64,000 bases of DNA from Excoecaria cochinchinensis (lineage: Eukaryota; Streptophyta; Magnoliopsida; Malpighiales; Euphorbiaceae), in NCBI GenBank assembly GCA_947683425.1, contig CANTUQ010000008.1, positions 3,704,501 through 3,768,500 of the forward strand. The letters are read 5' to 3'. Each line of letters starts with the position of its first letter. Positions within the stretch are counted from its first letter, which is position 1. The translations under genes and the position numbers were made by a program. The notes under the pieces were generated by a model. That model worked only from the letters and a program-made list of their open reading frames with translations. It was not told where the DNA came from and searched no databases. Shown in pieces: positions 11,085 to 21,942 of the stretch.

Positions 11085-12252
11085 AATGGCCGGCGGGCCT
11101 GGAGACCAGGTCCCGCCAATATCTCATTTTTTGGATCAGGCAGAAGAGATACCGGAATGGGCTGAAGCCCATCACTCAATCCCAAACTTGCTTCATCCTC
11201 CAAACGTCTCCGTTTTGGTGTAGCTATCAGAACTCCTTGCTGAGCTGGATTAGTAGCTAGATCAGCCAATATAGATTCTTTAGATAACCCTCCAACATTT
11301 GCTCCCACTAAATTAACAGTTGTAACTGCCATAGAGTTCTCATCCCCCAAAATCTGTTTCCCACGATCCCCTCTATTTTCCTTATGGAGACCAGTTGAAA
11401 ACTCATCAATGTTCATCGCTTCACCGGAATGCTGATCGGAAAGATTATCAACTTCCACTGGAGGAGAGTACCTTAACCACTTGTTACTACTCAGATTCTG
11501 CTGCTTACGGTTTGGCACTCTAATAGACTCATCATAGTTCTTCTTTGTAGCAACTTGGTTAGTCTTGAACAATTCTAAGCAGAATTTATCTATGTGACCC
11601 ATCAGTCCATAAATGAAACAGAATGGTGGTAATCGTTCATATTGAAAATTAACCCATAACCAATCCCCTCCTGCTCTTTTCATCTTCATCCCCTTCTTCA
11701 GAGGTATACGAACATCAATAGAGACCCGAATACGCATATAATTTCGCCAAGTACCCGTGAAATTGTTTGCATCTGCATAAATAAAGTCACCCAAGAAACT
11801 ACCAATACTCCTAGCCACTTTTTCAGACATAAATCCAACAGGTAAGTCATGAACTTGGATCCATAGGCTGATATGAAACATAGGGATACGCAAAGGTTGA
11901 TCCTCAGGTTTCAACCGCTTCATCAGCAGCAAAAAATTATCAAAGGTCCATGGGCCACCCTCAACAATCCTTTGAACATCAAGATCATGAAAAACTGAAA
12001 AATAAAAAGATTAGAAGATAATTCTTTGATGAAAACTCCCATTACTGGTCTCCAAATGGAAGCAAGCGTGTTCTTCATAGCCCCAAAATTAATGGATTTA
12101 TCAGTGAGAAATCGTCCAACTAGACACCATTGAAGGTTCAAAGGTTGCTCAGAGAGTTCTTCATCCCCAATCACCACCCCTGGTTCGCCATTATCCTCAA
12201 TAGAAATGTTTGCACACATCCCTTCAATGTTTACACTATTACTAGATGCCAT
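11081..12252 (-). pseudogene. LINE ORF1: gag-like RNA-binding protein (DUF4283 and zinc knuckle)
   Basis: Likely start is ATG at 12252-12250 (MASSNSVNIEG); an upstream in-phase Met lies at 12303. The N-terminal DUF4283 domain reads CLVGRFLTDKSINFGAMKN. The frame shifts in a T run near 11990-11995 (one base lost) and continues as 11932-11081. The knuckle is C-F-I-Y-G-L-M-G-H-I-D-K-F-C: the second Cys is Tyr (codon 11609-11611), so zinc binding is probably lost. Such proteins bind the LINE RNA in the ribonucleoprotein particle. The stop TGA (11083-11081) overlaps the ORF2 ATG. Confidence 0.85.
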
Positions 12253-12496
12253 CTCGTGCCAAAACACACCAAAACCACTAGAAGCAAAGAAAACAAAAGA
12301 CAAAAAGTCAAAGGCTTACAGAAAGATAAATGAGACTGACTTGCTAGAAAGCAAGAAGAGCCAAACTTGCTAGGAAGCAAGACTTTTCCTCTTCGTTTAG
12401 AAGAAAAAGACTAACACAAAAAAAAAAAAATTAAATTGAAAGGATATAAAATTGTTTTTAATTTTAAAATGAAATTTTTGCTAAAAACTATTAGGG

Positions 12497-12507
12497 TTTG
12501 GTTATAT
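12497..12507. repeat. LINE target-site duplication, right copy
   Basis: TTTGGTTATAT is identical to 6966-6976 and marks the 5' boundary of the LINE. Confidence 0.8.
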
Positions 12508-12513
12508 AAGGTA

Positions 12514-12841
12514 GGGTTAAGGTGAATTTTTATCTTGAACTTTGAAAACGGGTAATTTTGCCTCTATACACATAATATGTATACTTGGATTTGTTTGTTT
12601 GACTGAATCGAAGATTAGAAAAGAGATTGCTGACATATCCGAACATAACTGGTTGCCGTTTGTGTTATCATCCACGTAGAGATTCCGTTAATTAGAAAGA
12701 TAAAATTACACCTTGAATTTAAGTTAAGGGGTTAAAAATACACTAAAAATTCGAATTCAGAGGTAAAATGGATCCAAAAAAAGTATAGGTGCAAAATTAC
12801 CCCATTTCTAATAGTTTAGGGGTAAAAGTTCACCTTAACCC
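12514..12841. mobile_element. Fold-back MITE
   Basis: The ends GGGTTAAGGTGAA and TTCACCTTAACCC are perfect inverted repeats. The similarity continues inward as an imperfect stem: GGGTAATTTTGCCTCTATAC on the left pairs with GTATAGGTGCAAAATTACCC on the right. Total length is about 328 bp with no coding frame. No clear target duplication is visible. The superfamily is not assigned. Confidence 0.75.
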
Positions 12842-13187
12842 AAAAAAAAATTAGAGATAAAATTAATCTATTTCAAAAAATTCAAGGAATGCCCGCTAGA
12901 TTAAGATAAATATGCTAGTAGCACAAACTTGGGCTTTCTTAAACTCATTGGGCCTCCATTTCGAAGCCCATTATCCATATTTCCAACTCAGATAATCAGC
13001 CCGGATCCTCATCTGATCTCTCCTTCGGGACGTGACTAGAACCTCCAAACTCCAAAGGGATATTTCAAAGAGAACTCAAAACAGAAACCCGAGCTGCACT
13101 CTGCCGCCAGTCACCGCCGTCACTCCTGCGCCGGCGCCAAAACCCTAATTGACTCCACCAACTGCTCTGCCTTCGGTTTTCTAAATA

Positions 13188-16100
13188 ATGACCACTCGGA
13201 TAGCTCCTGGAGTAGGAGCGAATTTGCTAGGCCAGCACTCAGCGGAGAGAAATCAGGATGCCACCGCTTACGTTGGAAATCTCGATCCTCAGGTGTCGGA
13301 GGAGTTGCTCTGGGAATTATTTGTCCAGGCAGGCCCTGTTGGTATGAACTTTCAGCTTCCTTTTTTTCCATTTTAATTATTACTGTCTATTGATTTGATT
13401 AACTAAAATATCTTTTCTTTTGATATGCTATTATAGTGAATGTATATGTTCCAAAGGATAGAGTAACAAATCTTCATCAAGGATATGGTTTTGTGGAATT
13501 CCGGAGTGAAGAAGATGCTGACTATGTAAGTCTTATGCTCTTCTTTTTATTTTCCGTCTTATCTTTTTAAATTTTGTCTTAGTTTAAACTTTGAATTTTA
13601 TGTGAATGCAGGCAATTAAAGTTTTGAACATGATTAAGCTATATGGGAAGCCAATTCGTGTCAATAAGGTACCCAATATTAAATCTCTTAGCCTTAGTTA
13701 GTCATTCAGTTTCCTATGAAATTTACAGTAGATATATATATATATATATATTTTTTTTTCCTTGTTTTGCAATAAAATTTTTACTTCTTTTTGGTTCTAG
13801 GCATCTCAAGATAAAAAGAGCCTGGATGTAGGAGCAAACCTTTTTATTGGAAATCTTGATCCTGTAAGTTGTTTGAATTTGTAGAAAACATTGGTTTCTG
13901 ATGGATATGTTTATTCCTGTTCGTGTTGAATCTAACAATTTTATCTTTTGCAGGATGTGGATGAGAAACTTCTGCATGATACTTTCAGTGCCTTTGGAGT
14001 TATAGTTACAAACCCTAAGGTCATTCCCTGAACTTTGTCCCACTTGCATCAGTTGCTATATTATATATTATGTTCTGCATTTTGGCATCTAAGAACCTTC
14101 TGATACAAGTGGAAAAAACAAAATAGTAGCATCAAATCCTACACATTTTCCTTTTCAGTCTTTTTTATCTATAGTAATTAAACTATAGCATGTATGGTCC
14201 ATTACTTTTACCCATTTGGTTTCTGAAGTTTGAAATGACTACTTGATCAACAGTGGTGAATTTTGCTAGATACACCTCAGAAGTTTAGGAATGTGCTTAT
14301 AATTTTTCTCATCCTCCAGCTAAGGCCTGGGAGTGTGAATAGCTTACTTCAACTTCATAATTGTGTGTTTTCTCATTTGTGGGTCATTGAAAGGCAATTC
14401 AACAATATCATCTTGCTTTTTTGTTTGAATCATATACTTTAATTGATGAATTTGAATTTTCTAATATTTCTGAAGAGACAGAGAAGCAATTTGGAATGCA
14501 CATTTTCTTTTCCGAGAATACTCTTTCTGTTTAAAACAGGAACAAGGACTCAAAATAAGTTTTCTGATTTTTTTGATGCATGATTATATCTTATGCACCA
14601 GTGCATCTTTTCACTCTTCTTCTTTTGAGGCAGATAGAGCCATTTATGTTTTGCTTCTCTAATTAATTTTGTTAAGGAACTGCAGGGATTCCATTTTTGA
14701 AGTTATACATTTATATCTTATTTTTAACATGTCCTTACTAGAATGAGATTAGTGTACGTTAATATTTAATGGAGAGGTTGGACCAACTATATCTGTTGAG
14801 TTGGGTAGGCGTGGGTTTAAAACAAGCTTAAACTTTGAATTATTTTACCTCTTCTATTAGCCCTAACTATCTATTATTGTTTCCTTAACAAAGAAATTTG
14901 TTTTTGAACTTTTTTTTCCAACTATTATTGTGAATTTAGTTCAATTAGTGCTACTTATCTGCCTTTGTGTTCTGATGCTTATTACTTACATTTTTTCAGA
15001 TAATGAGAGATCCTGAGACTGGTAATTCCCGTGGTTTTGGTTTCATTAGCTATGATTCTTTTGAGGCATCTGATGCTGCTATCGAGGTAACTCTTTTGCA
15101 TATGCATTCACACCTTCCGAATTTGCATGAGAAACATTAGAGGATACAACTGAATTATGAAATTTGTTGGCCTTACTTATAGATTATTTTGAGTACAAGT
15201 ATGTTAAGTTGGAAAAGGGGGAAAATGCAATCAATTGTTTAAATTGCACTTTGCTGGGTAGTAAGGCAATCCAACAGAAGTTAATATAATGACAGATATT
15301 AAGGGTCAAGTAACCTGTGAAATTTCATTCTGATGCAAATCAAATACTTTGATGTAATTTGGCTTAACTATTTCAAAAACATAGTTGTGTTTCTTGTAAG
15401 TTGAAATACAGTGTGTTTTTTTCACCTTTTTTTTTTTGGGATATGACTGCTCTACATTAGAAGGGTGTGCATTTTTTTGATAATTCTTTGTGTTGCATTT
15501 TTGTTCTCAAACCATAAGCTATACTCAGAACAAATCCAATGAGTTTTTTGCTTTGTTTAGTTTGAGTAGATTTTACCATTCTATCCAATATTAAGTTTAG
15601 GAAAATTGAGAACTCTGTTAGTTCCAAAATCTTTATATTAAATGCAATGGTTGGACGTTCATTGTTGAGTCCTACTACATGTGTGGGCACTGTTTACTTA
15701 ATTTGCCTACACTCAGGGTGTATATCTGGTCTTTACAGGCAATGAATGGTCAATATCTTTGCAACCGTCAGATAACAGTGTCATATGCTTATAAGAAAGA
15801 CACGAAGGGGGAGCGCCATGGTACTCCAGCAGGTGAGGCTTTCTAATATATTCCTTTTATACTTATTTATTCTTCTTACTATGATGTTCTTTTAGTCAAT
15901 TAGCCAACTGAACTGAGTTTGTTCTTGTTATATGCAATGAAGTTTAGTCTTTCCTTTTGGTGGTTTGTGCATATCATGTATTTATTATAAAAGTGGTGTA
16001 ATTGGTGCTTTTATGATACAGAGAGAGTTTTGGCTGCAAGCAATCCGAGTTCCCAAAAGAGCAGGCCCCATACTCTGTTTGCAAGTGGTCCGCCAACACA

Positions 16101-16524
16101 TCCAAGCATGCCTCAGGCAAATGGTACAGTTGGTGCACCAGTGCCCCCACGTCCTTTTGCAAATGGTGGTGTTCCTGCAACCCCAATTCCAGCCCTCCGC
16201 CCACCACCCCCACCAAATGCAGCCTTCCAACCAATGCAAGTTGCTGGACAACCCACTTGGCAAGGTCAGCCTCCACAACCAGGTCAAACAATGCCACCTC
16301 CAGTTATGCCTCCGCCTCCAATGCAGTTTAGGCCACCTCCTCCAAACATGCCACCTCCCCCTTCCCAGGGAGGTATGCCAAGGCCACCCCCACAGCCCAT
16401 GGGAATGGGAGTCCAACCACCGATGTGGCGGCAGCCACCACCTCCACAGCAATTGTCTGGCGGTCACCATATGCAACATATGATGATGCAACCACCTCCA
16501 CCACCACCACACCCATCAGGTTGA
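13188..16524 (+). CDS. SF3B4: Splicing factor 3B subunit 4 (SF3B4/SAP49)
   Basis: Eight exons, all GT/AG and in frame: 13188-13341, 13437-13525, 13612-13668, 13801-13863, 13954-14019, 15000-15086, 15739-15832, 16022-16524; 370 residues. RRM1 spans about 26-101 (AYVGNL at 27-32, GYGFVEF at 67-73) and RRM2 about 113-190 (LFIGNL at 114-119, RGFGFISY at 154-161). The C-terminal half is a Pro-, Met- and Gly-rich tail. This is the domain order and length of plant SF3B4. The protein is part of the SF3b complex of U2 snRNP in the nucleus, where it contacts pre-mRNA near the branch site. Intron 5 (14020-14999) is long. Exon 8 alone encodes the proline-rich tail. All key RNP residues are present. Confidence 0.96.
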
Positions 16525-17208
16525 AGACAGGAGCAGTTATTCTTGAAGCTGTCCATAATGTCAATTGTTGTCCCAGATATTTTGTATCATCTATTGCTTT
16601 TTATCAATTAGGACAGTAGAGGTAGTAGTAATGTGAACTCTTCTTTACTAAATTTACAGGCATACCTGAATCAACCAATGTGTTTTTTTTTTTTTCTGAA
16701 AATTAGCTTTACACGCATAACTTTACGCAAAATGCATGGGTTGTTTTGTACATACTAATACAAATTATGGATGAAATAACTCCTTGCTTTTACTTGCACG
16801 CTAAATGTGCCTGCATGGAGCAGAGAATAGAACCATAGCTTAAGTTGTATCCTACAATTTTATATATTTGATTACTTAACGCCATTGGTTTCTATATAAT
16901 TATTATTCCCCACGCTGAGTTTTCAACCTAGATTAAAATCCAGGACAATAAATAATAGTAATAATAACAATAATAAATGTAGGCCTCATTCGGTGGACAG
17001 AAAAGAACAGCAAAATGCACATAAAAAACAAGTCAAAATTATTAGGCATTTAGTTCAAAGTTCAAACGTGTCCACAACTTCGGTCAAAAGCGTGTATCCA
17101 TAGAAGAAAATCTCTTTTCTTTTGCAGCTTTTTTACCCCAAAGTTCTCATTTCTCTTCATAGCTGATCTCTTTCTGCACAAAGAAAGAAACGCATAACCA
17201 AAAGCTCA
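16525..17208. other. Intergenic: SF3B4 3' region and F-box promoter
   Basis: This holds the SF3B4 3' untranslated region and the upstream region of the F-box gene. No conserved coding frame or repeat is recognised apart from an AATAAT-rich patch near 16948-16976. Confidence 0.5.
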
Positions 17209-18195
17209 ATGAATAGTTCTTTAGAGGAAGAAAATCTGTTTGATAATCTACCAGACCCAATTCTTCTCCTCATCTTCAACAAACTAAGTGATGCTAAATC
17301 TCTTCTTCAGTGCCTTTTAGTCTGTAAACGTTTTGCCTCCCTCATCTTCCAAACTGACTCCATTTTTGTTTCGACCCCTCCTCACAAACCCACCTCAAAA
17401 CCAACCAAAAATCTTTTCAAGATTCTTCTTCACAAGTTCATTGCCAAACCAATCCAATTCTTGCACCATGTTTTAGCTAACAAATCAGGCACAAATCCAG
17501 GTAAAGTCTCATACTACTCACCTAATCAAGTTTTGAAGAATTTCAATGATGTTAAATCTCTGCACATTGAGGTTCCTTGTGTTGGTGAAAATATAGGATT
17601 AGATGGTTCTGATTCACTGGTTAAATGGAAGGCAGAGTTTGGTAGTGAATTCAAGAATTGTGTTGTTCTTGTAGCAAAATCTTTTCAAGACCATAAAGAT
17701 GAAAGCGTTGATAATGGGGGAGAAGGCATTGTTGGCCAACTATTAAGGTGTGATGAGCTTAAGCTAAGAGTGAAATGGACAATTTCTTGCTTGATCGCTG
17801 CATCAGCTAGGCATTGTTTGTTGAAGCAGATTTTAGCAGAAAAGACTAAAGTTGAGAATGTGATTATAAGTGATGTGAATAAGCAAGGAATGGTTTGTGC
17901 AGGGAAAGATGAGATTGTTGAAATGAAATCGAAATCATTAAGGGTATCAGAATCATTGATGGGAATGGAACTGAGCATGAATTTATGGTATGTGCCAGTG
18001 CTGAAGTTGCCTCAATCAGGGCATGTGATGAAAGAAGCAACACTTGTTGTGATTAGACCTGTTAATGGAGTGATTAGTGATGGTGATCTGTTTGGGTTTG
18101 ATGGAGAAGAAGGTCAAGTTATGGCTTTTGATGAGGCTGTGAAGGAGATGCTGAAGATGAAGAAGAGTTATGCTATGACGATGAACTCTTTTTGA
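17209..18195 (+). CDS. F-box protein, single exon
   Basis: 328 residues with an ATG start and TGA stop and no intron. An F-box lies at residues about 11-52 (DNLPDPILLLIFNKLSDAKS, then CLLVCKRFASLI). F-boxes bind SKP1 and place the protein in an SCF ubiquitin ligase; the rest would choose the target. The C-terminal region (LWYVPVLKLP, VMKEATLVVIRP) resembles the plant F-box group that includes Arabidopsis At5g46170 and At1g30200, from memory of that family. It lacks leucine-rich or kelch repeats. The substrate is unknown. No lesion is seen. Confidence 0.85.
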   Translation: MNSSLEEENLFDNLPDPILLLIFNKLSDAKSLLQCLLVCKRFASLIFQTDSIFVSTPPHKPTSKPTKNLFKILLHKFIAKPIQFLHHVLANKSGTNPGKVSYYSPNQVLKNFNDVKSLHIEVPCVGENIGLDGSDSLVKWKAEFGSEFKNCVVLVAKSFQDHKDESVDNGGEGIVGQLLRCDELKLRVKWTISCLIAASARHCLLKQILAEKTKVENVIISDVNKQGMVCAGKDEIVEMKSKSLRVSESLMGMELSMNLWYVPVLKLPQSGHVMKEATLVVIRPVNGVISDGDLFGFDGEEGQVMAFDEAVKEMLKMKKSYAMTMNSF

Positions 18196-18439
18196 GTTTT
18201 AATTTTATTTCTACAATTTTTTTTTTCGCAACAGAAATGGAAAGTTGCTATTAAATTAATATTTGTTTGTTAATTATTATTATTTTATTAAGTTTTTGGT
18301 GGAATGAGGTTTGAAGACATCTGTGTATACTGTTGGATTGAAGAATTATTGCTCTTACATCTCTTTGCTTTGCATTTATTATCTTGTATATCCTCTACTT
18401 TATATACACTTTTTGAGATAAGGTGACAAGAGGTAGCTG

Positions 18440-19025
18440 TCAGAAAAAAAAAAATTAATTAATTAAAAAATCTATCCGAAATTAAATCAAATTTATTAAA
18501 TTTAAAATTTAAGGTTATAATTTTTATTTTTAAAAATCGAACCGTTAAATAACAGTTAATGGACTAATATATATTTTATATATTATATTTTAATTTTTTT
18601 ATAATTTATAAATATTATAATATATGATTTTTTAAAATATTATTATAATATATATTTTTAGATAAATAAATATTAAAATTATCTTTTTATTATAATTATT
18701 TATATATTATACATGCATAATTAATGCATAATTAATACTCTATTATTAAATTTATATTGAATATATTTAATTCTTTTAATTCTTTTAATAGATATTATAT
18801 TTAATTTTGTATTTTTTTTATTTTTGAAGTATTTTTAACTATTAAAACAACATCACAAATTATATAATTTATTAAATTTATATATTAATTTTTTTTAATG
18901 GTTAATCAGTAAATCGATCCGAAAAAATTGATTAAAAATCGAAATCGATATAACAGTTAACCGAAATTAATGAACTGATTAATAAAATTATTAATGGACC
19001 AATTAATCGGTCCACGCTCACCCAT
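18440..19025 (-). repeat. Dispersed AT-rich repeat R, copy 1
   Basis: The right end, read on the minus strand (GGGTGAGCGTGGACCGATTA), resembles the start of the repeat at 55353 (GAGTGAGCAAAGACCGATTA). Both contain degenerate CGGTTAACTG / CGATTTTT blocks near each end and a very AT-rich core. It has no coding frame. Edges are approximate. Confidence 0.55.
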
Positions 19026-20440
19026 AGCAAGAGGTTTTCTAAAAATTATTTTTTAAAAATTTATCGAAATTAATATAGTTTATTTTTAAAATGAAAATTA
19101 CATTTTACCATGATATTAATTTGTGTACAAAATAAGAATAAAATGGTCCTATTTTAAATAATTTAAAAATATAAATAGAATGAAACTAAGTATAAGGATG
19201 TGCATGCTCTATTTCAAAAAATTTAAGGGTATTTTTGCAATTTATTCCCAATGATATTCAACATTCTACCATTGGTGACATAAGATTATTTGACTGTAAT
19301 TATTTTATGCTATACTTGGTTATTTAGTATTCAATTAATACCCATTTGTCTAACTCAAGTCAATTATTGTATATTCAAATTCAAAACAGTTTGATAAGGC
19401 CAAAATTTTTTAAGCTCAGAAGAATGTGACCTAAAGAGTGCCTACAAGAAGATTCATTCAAAATCAAGGCTTAGAAAGCAACAATCTTGACAATTCTCCC
19501 ATTTCATTCTCTTCTACTCATTTATGAATTGACTAATCACATGATTTTTCACCAATGGCTTTACATGTACAATTTGACCCAACATTCTGTTTAAATTTAA
19601 TCCATTTCTGACTCGACTTATCTAATTTGACAAATCGATCTATCCACGTGATTCCCATGTAACTCAACCATTTTATATTTTGTTTATATTCTTTACAATT
19701 TTATGATTTTTATATAATTAAGATATACAAAGTAATTATTTCTATAGATTTTAATGAATAAATTTTGAAAAATAAAATCACACCATCGTATCCATTTATT
19801 AGCCATTCAGTAATAATCTACTTATCCGGTTGATCCGGTCCATCCATTTATAATCCGCAAAATAACAATTCTTTTCCGAAACCCATCTAAGTACCCAAAC
19901 AAGACCCATTGCCGTAGATATACTTCGGCAGTGTCTAGCACGTCACGTGAGAGGAATTTAGAAACATGAGAAGGATCTAAATAGTAGTTTGACTTGGTAG
20001 AAAAGAATGCCAAATTAATATCATTCCCAACGGAAGTGTTTTCCACTTAATTTTTTCTTTATTCCAATAAACTTTATTCATTTCAAAAACAAAATAAGGT
20101 TTTAATAATATATTTAGCCTTTACACATTTATATATAAACTTTCTTTTAATTACAATTTAATACCCAATTTTTAATCACCTCAAAACTAACACAATATTA
20201 TGTAAAATCCACAAAACATTCTAAAATATTCCATAAAATCCACAATATTTTAAAATATTCCGTTAACTTTAGACAGAATTTTTAACGATTCATTGATTTA
20301 AAATATAATTAAAAATTGATTGTTTTTTTGAGAAAAAAAATCAAATGTTAAATTATAACATTTTTTAATTTAGAAAATTAAATTAAATTGAAAAGCGAGT
20401 GAGACTATTCACCCTAAATAAAATAGAAAAGAAAAGAAAA
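19026..20440. other. AT-rich intergenic DNA
   Basis: No gene is recognised. Short frames are compositional. Nothing that can be assigned to a transposon family was found. Confidence 0.45.
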
Positions 20441-21942
20441 TTAGGGTAGTTGCTTAAAGATGGTTATAGCAAAATAATTTGAAGAAAAACAGATCCATCC
20501 TTTGAAATCTCTGGATGACATTAACTACAGCCTGGAAAGGTTTTCTTAAAGAGTGAAGAATACCAACTGAAATTATTGCCAGCAAAGTAGCCTTGTTATC
20601 CACAGAATTAAGCACATGCACAGAACATAAACTGGAGATTGTCACTGAATCATTCATGGAGCCTGGTGGTTGATTGTTAACCTTGAACTAGTAATTTCAA
20701 AATCAATAGCTTTTATCAGTTGGATAAAATGCTGCCAAAATCTTAAATTGGCAATGGAGACGTGCATTAATTCCTTTTCTTTTCGGTGCCTAACATCTCT
20801 CAAAGACCTTCCTTTCATGCACCTTTAATAACACTATTATTGCATGAGTATTAAGGCATCTTTTACTCTTAAAAGGGGCTCAACTATGTTCAAGTTTAGA
20901 GCCATAGAGGTGCAAAATCTGAAACAACAAATCCCTGCTCTTCTCAATGCAAGACCACCCCAAAGCACATAACTCTTTTTCTTTTTGTTGACCGAAAAAT
21001 AAGTATATAAAATGAACTAGTTAAAATTCAATAAACCATTTCCAGAAATTTCAATTAACCTTCAGGACTGAAAAAGTAAGCACCGACTGACAGGAGAGAA
21101 TCTTCCATGCAGCTACCAAAGCTTTTGGGAGATAGGAAAAATATTCAACAAATTGAATGACAGACTAGAAAAAACATAGCTTTTGCACAACAATTTTCTC
21201 TCTGTTTTTCCACTTTGGGGAAAATAAAAGATTTGTGGGGACAACTTGATATTAAACTAGTAAAACCAAAACTGAATCAGCTTCCCTCACATCCTCCACC
21301 CTCTAGATGGAAGGATATTGGGAAAAACAAATGATAACATCTCTAACACAACAGTCAATCTAAATTTACAAAACAGACTCTGAGAGATGCAATTTAAACT
21401 GTGAACTGCCGATTTAGCTAGATCACTTCACCAGTCTGACAAACCTTCTTTCATAGGCATGGCAGGAAGCACTCTGCCGCAAAGATCGTGCCATTTTCCA
21501 GTCATTCACTATTCTCTGGCCGCAACAGATCTTCCATGAGATTTACCATAAGCATTGAGTTAAGTTTTCAACAGCATCCACCCCCCAACTTCACAAAGGG
21601 AACTCAGAGAAAATAATTGTTCAAGAATCTGCAAAAATTCAGCAGCACGTGATCAGTTAACCATGAAATCTATGAAACAACATAATTCAAAAAAATAAAC
21701 AGAAAATCCACTATAAAAAAAAGGACCTATTTTTTTTCCTATTTTTCTGCTGCAAAGGAGAAATATAAATTACTTCTGTACTGTTTCCAGGAAAATAAAA
21801 ACAGTCATTAAGTTTGCTTGCAAACTAATTTATAAGTTCCTTTGGACGTTAAAATTGTTAAACAAAGCATAAGAGATTTTATCTAAAGAAATCTTATTTG
21901 ACCTACATTAAGATGAAGGAAATTTTTGGCTAGGTAGTCCAT
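20441..21942 (-). other. Region downstream of RRP45, possible spliced 3' untranslated region
   Basis: Less AT-rich than the neighbouring DNA. On the minus strand an acceptor-like TTTTTGCAG lies near 21630, ahead of about 400 bp without repeats, so an intron in the RRP45 3' untranslated region is possible. A 67-codon minus frame at 20454-20657 has no recognisable features. Confidence 0.35.

Larger units (their letters stand above)
6977..12496 (-). mobile_element. L1-type LINE with RNase H domain, nearly full length
   Basis: Two consecutive minus-strand ORFs encode a gag-like protein (DUF4283 type) and an endonuclease/reverse transcriptase/RNase H protein. The 3' end has a short untranslated region and a 10-A tail, seen as T at 6976-6985. 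The flanks carry the same 11 bp, TTTGGTTATAT, at 6966-6976 and 12497-12507, which is the target-site duplication. About 240 bp of 5' untranslated region precede ORF1. Visible lesions are one base lost in ORF1, a zinc-knuckle Cys change and one nonsense codon in ORF2, so this copy is inactive but young-looking. Confidence 0.92.

Noticed and set aside
15974..16564. Several His/Trp-rich and Gly/Val-rich frames antisense to SF3B4 exon 8
   Set aside because: Shadow frames of the proline-rich coding exon.
20454..20657. 67-codon minus frame
   Set aside because: No motif, no splice context with RRP45 and common length by chance.
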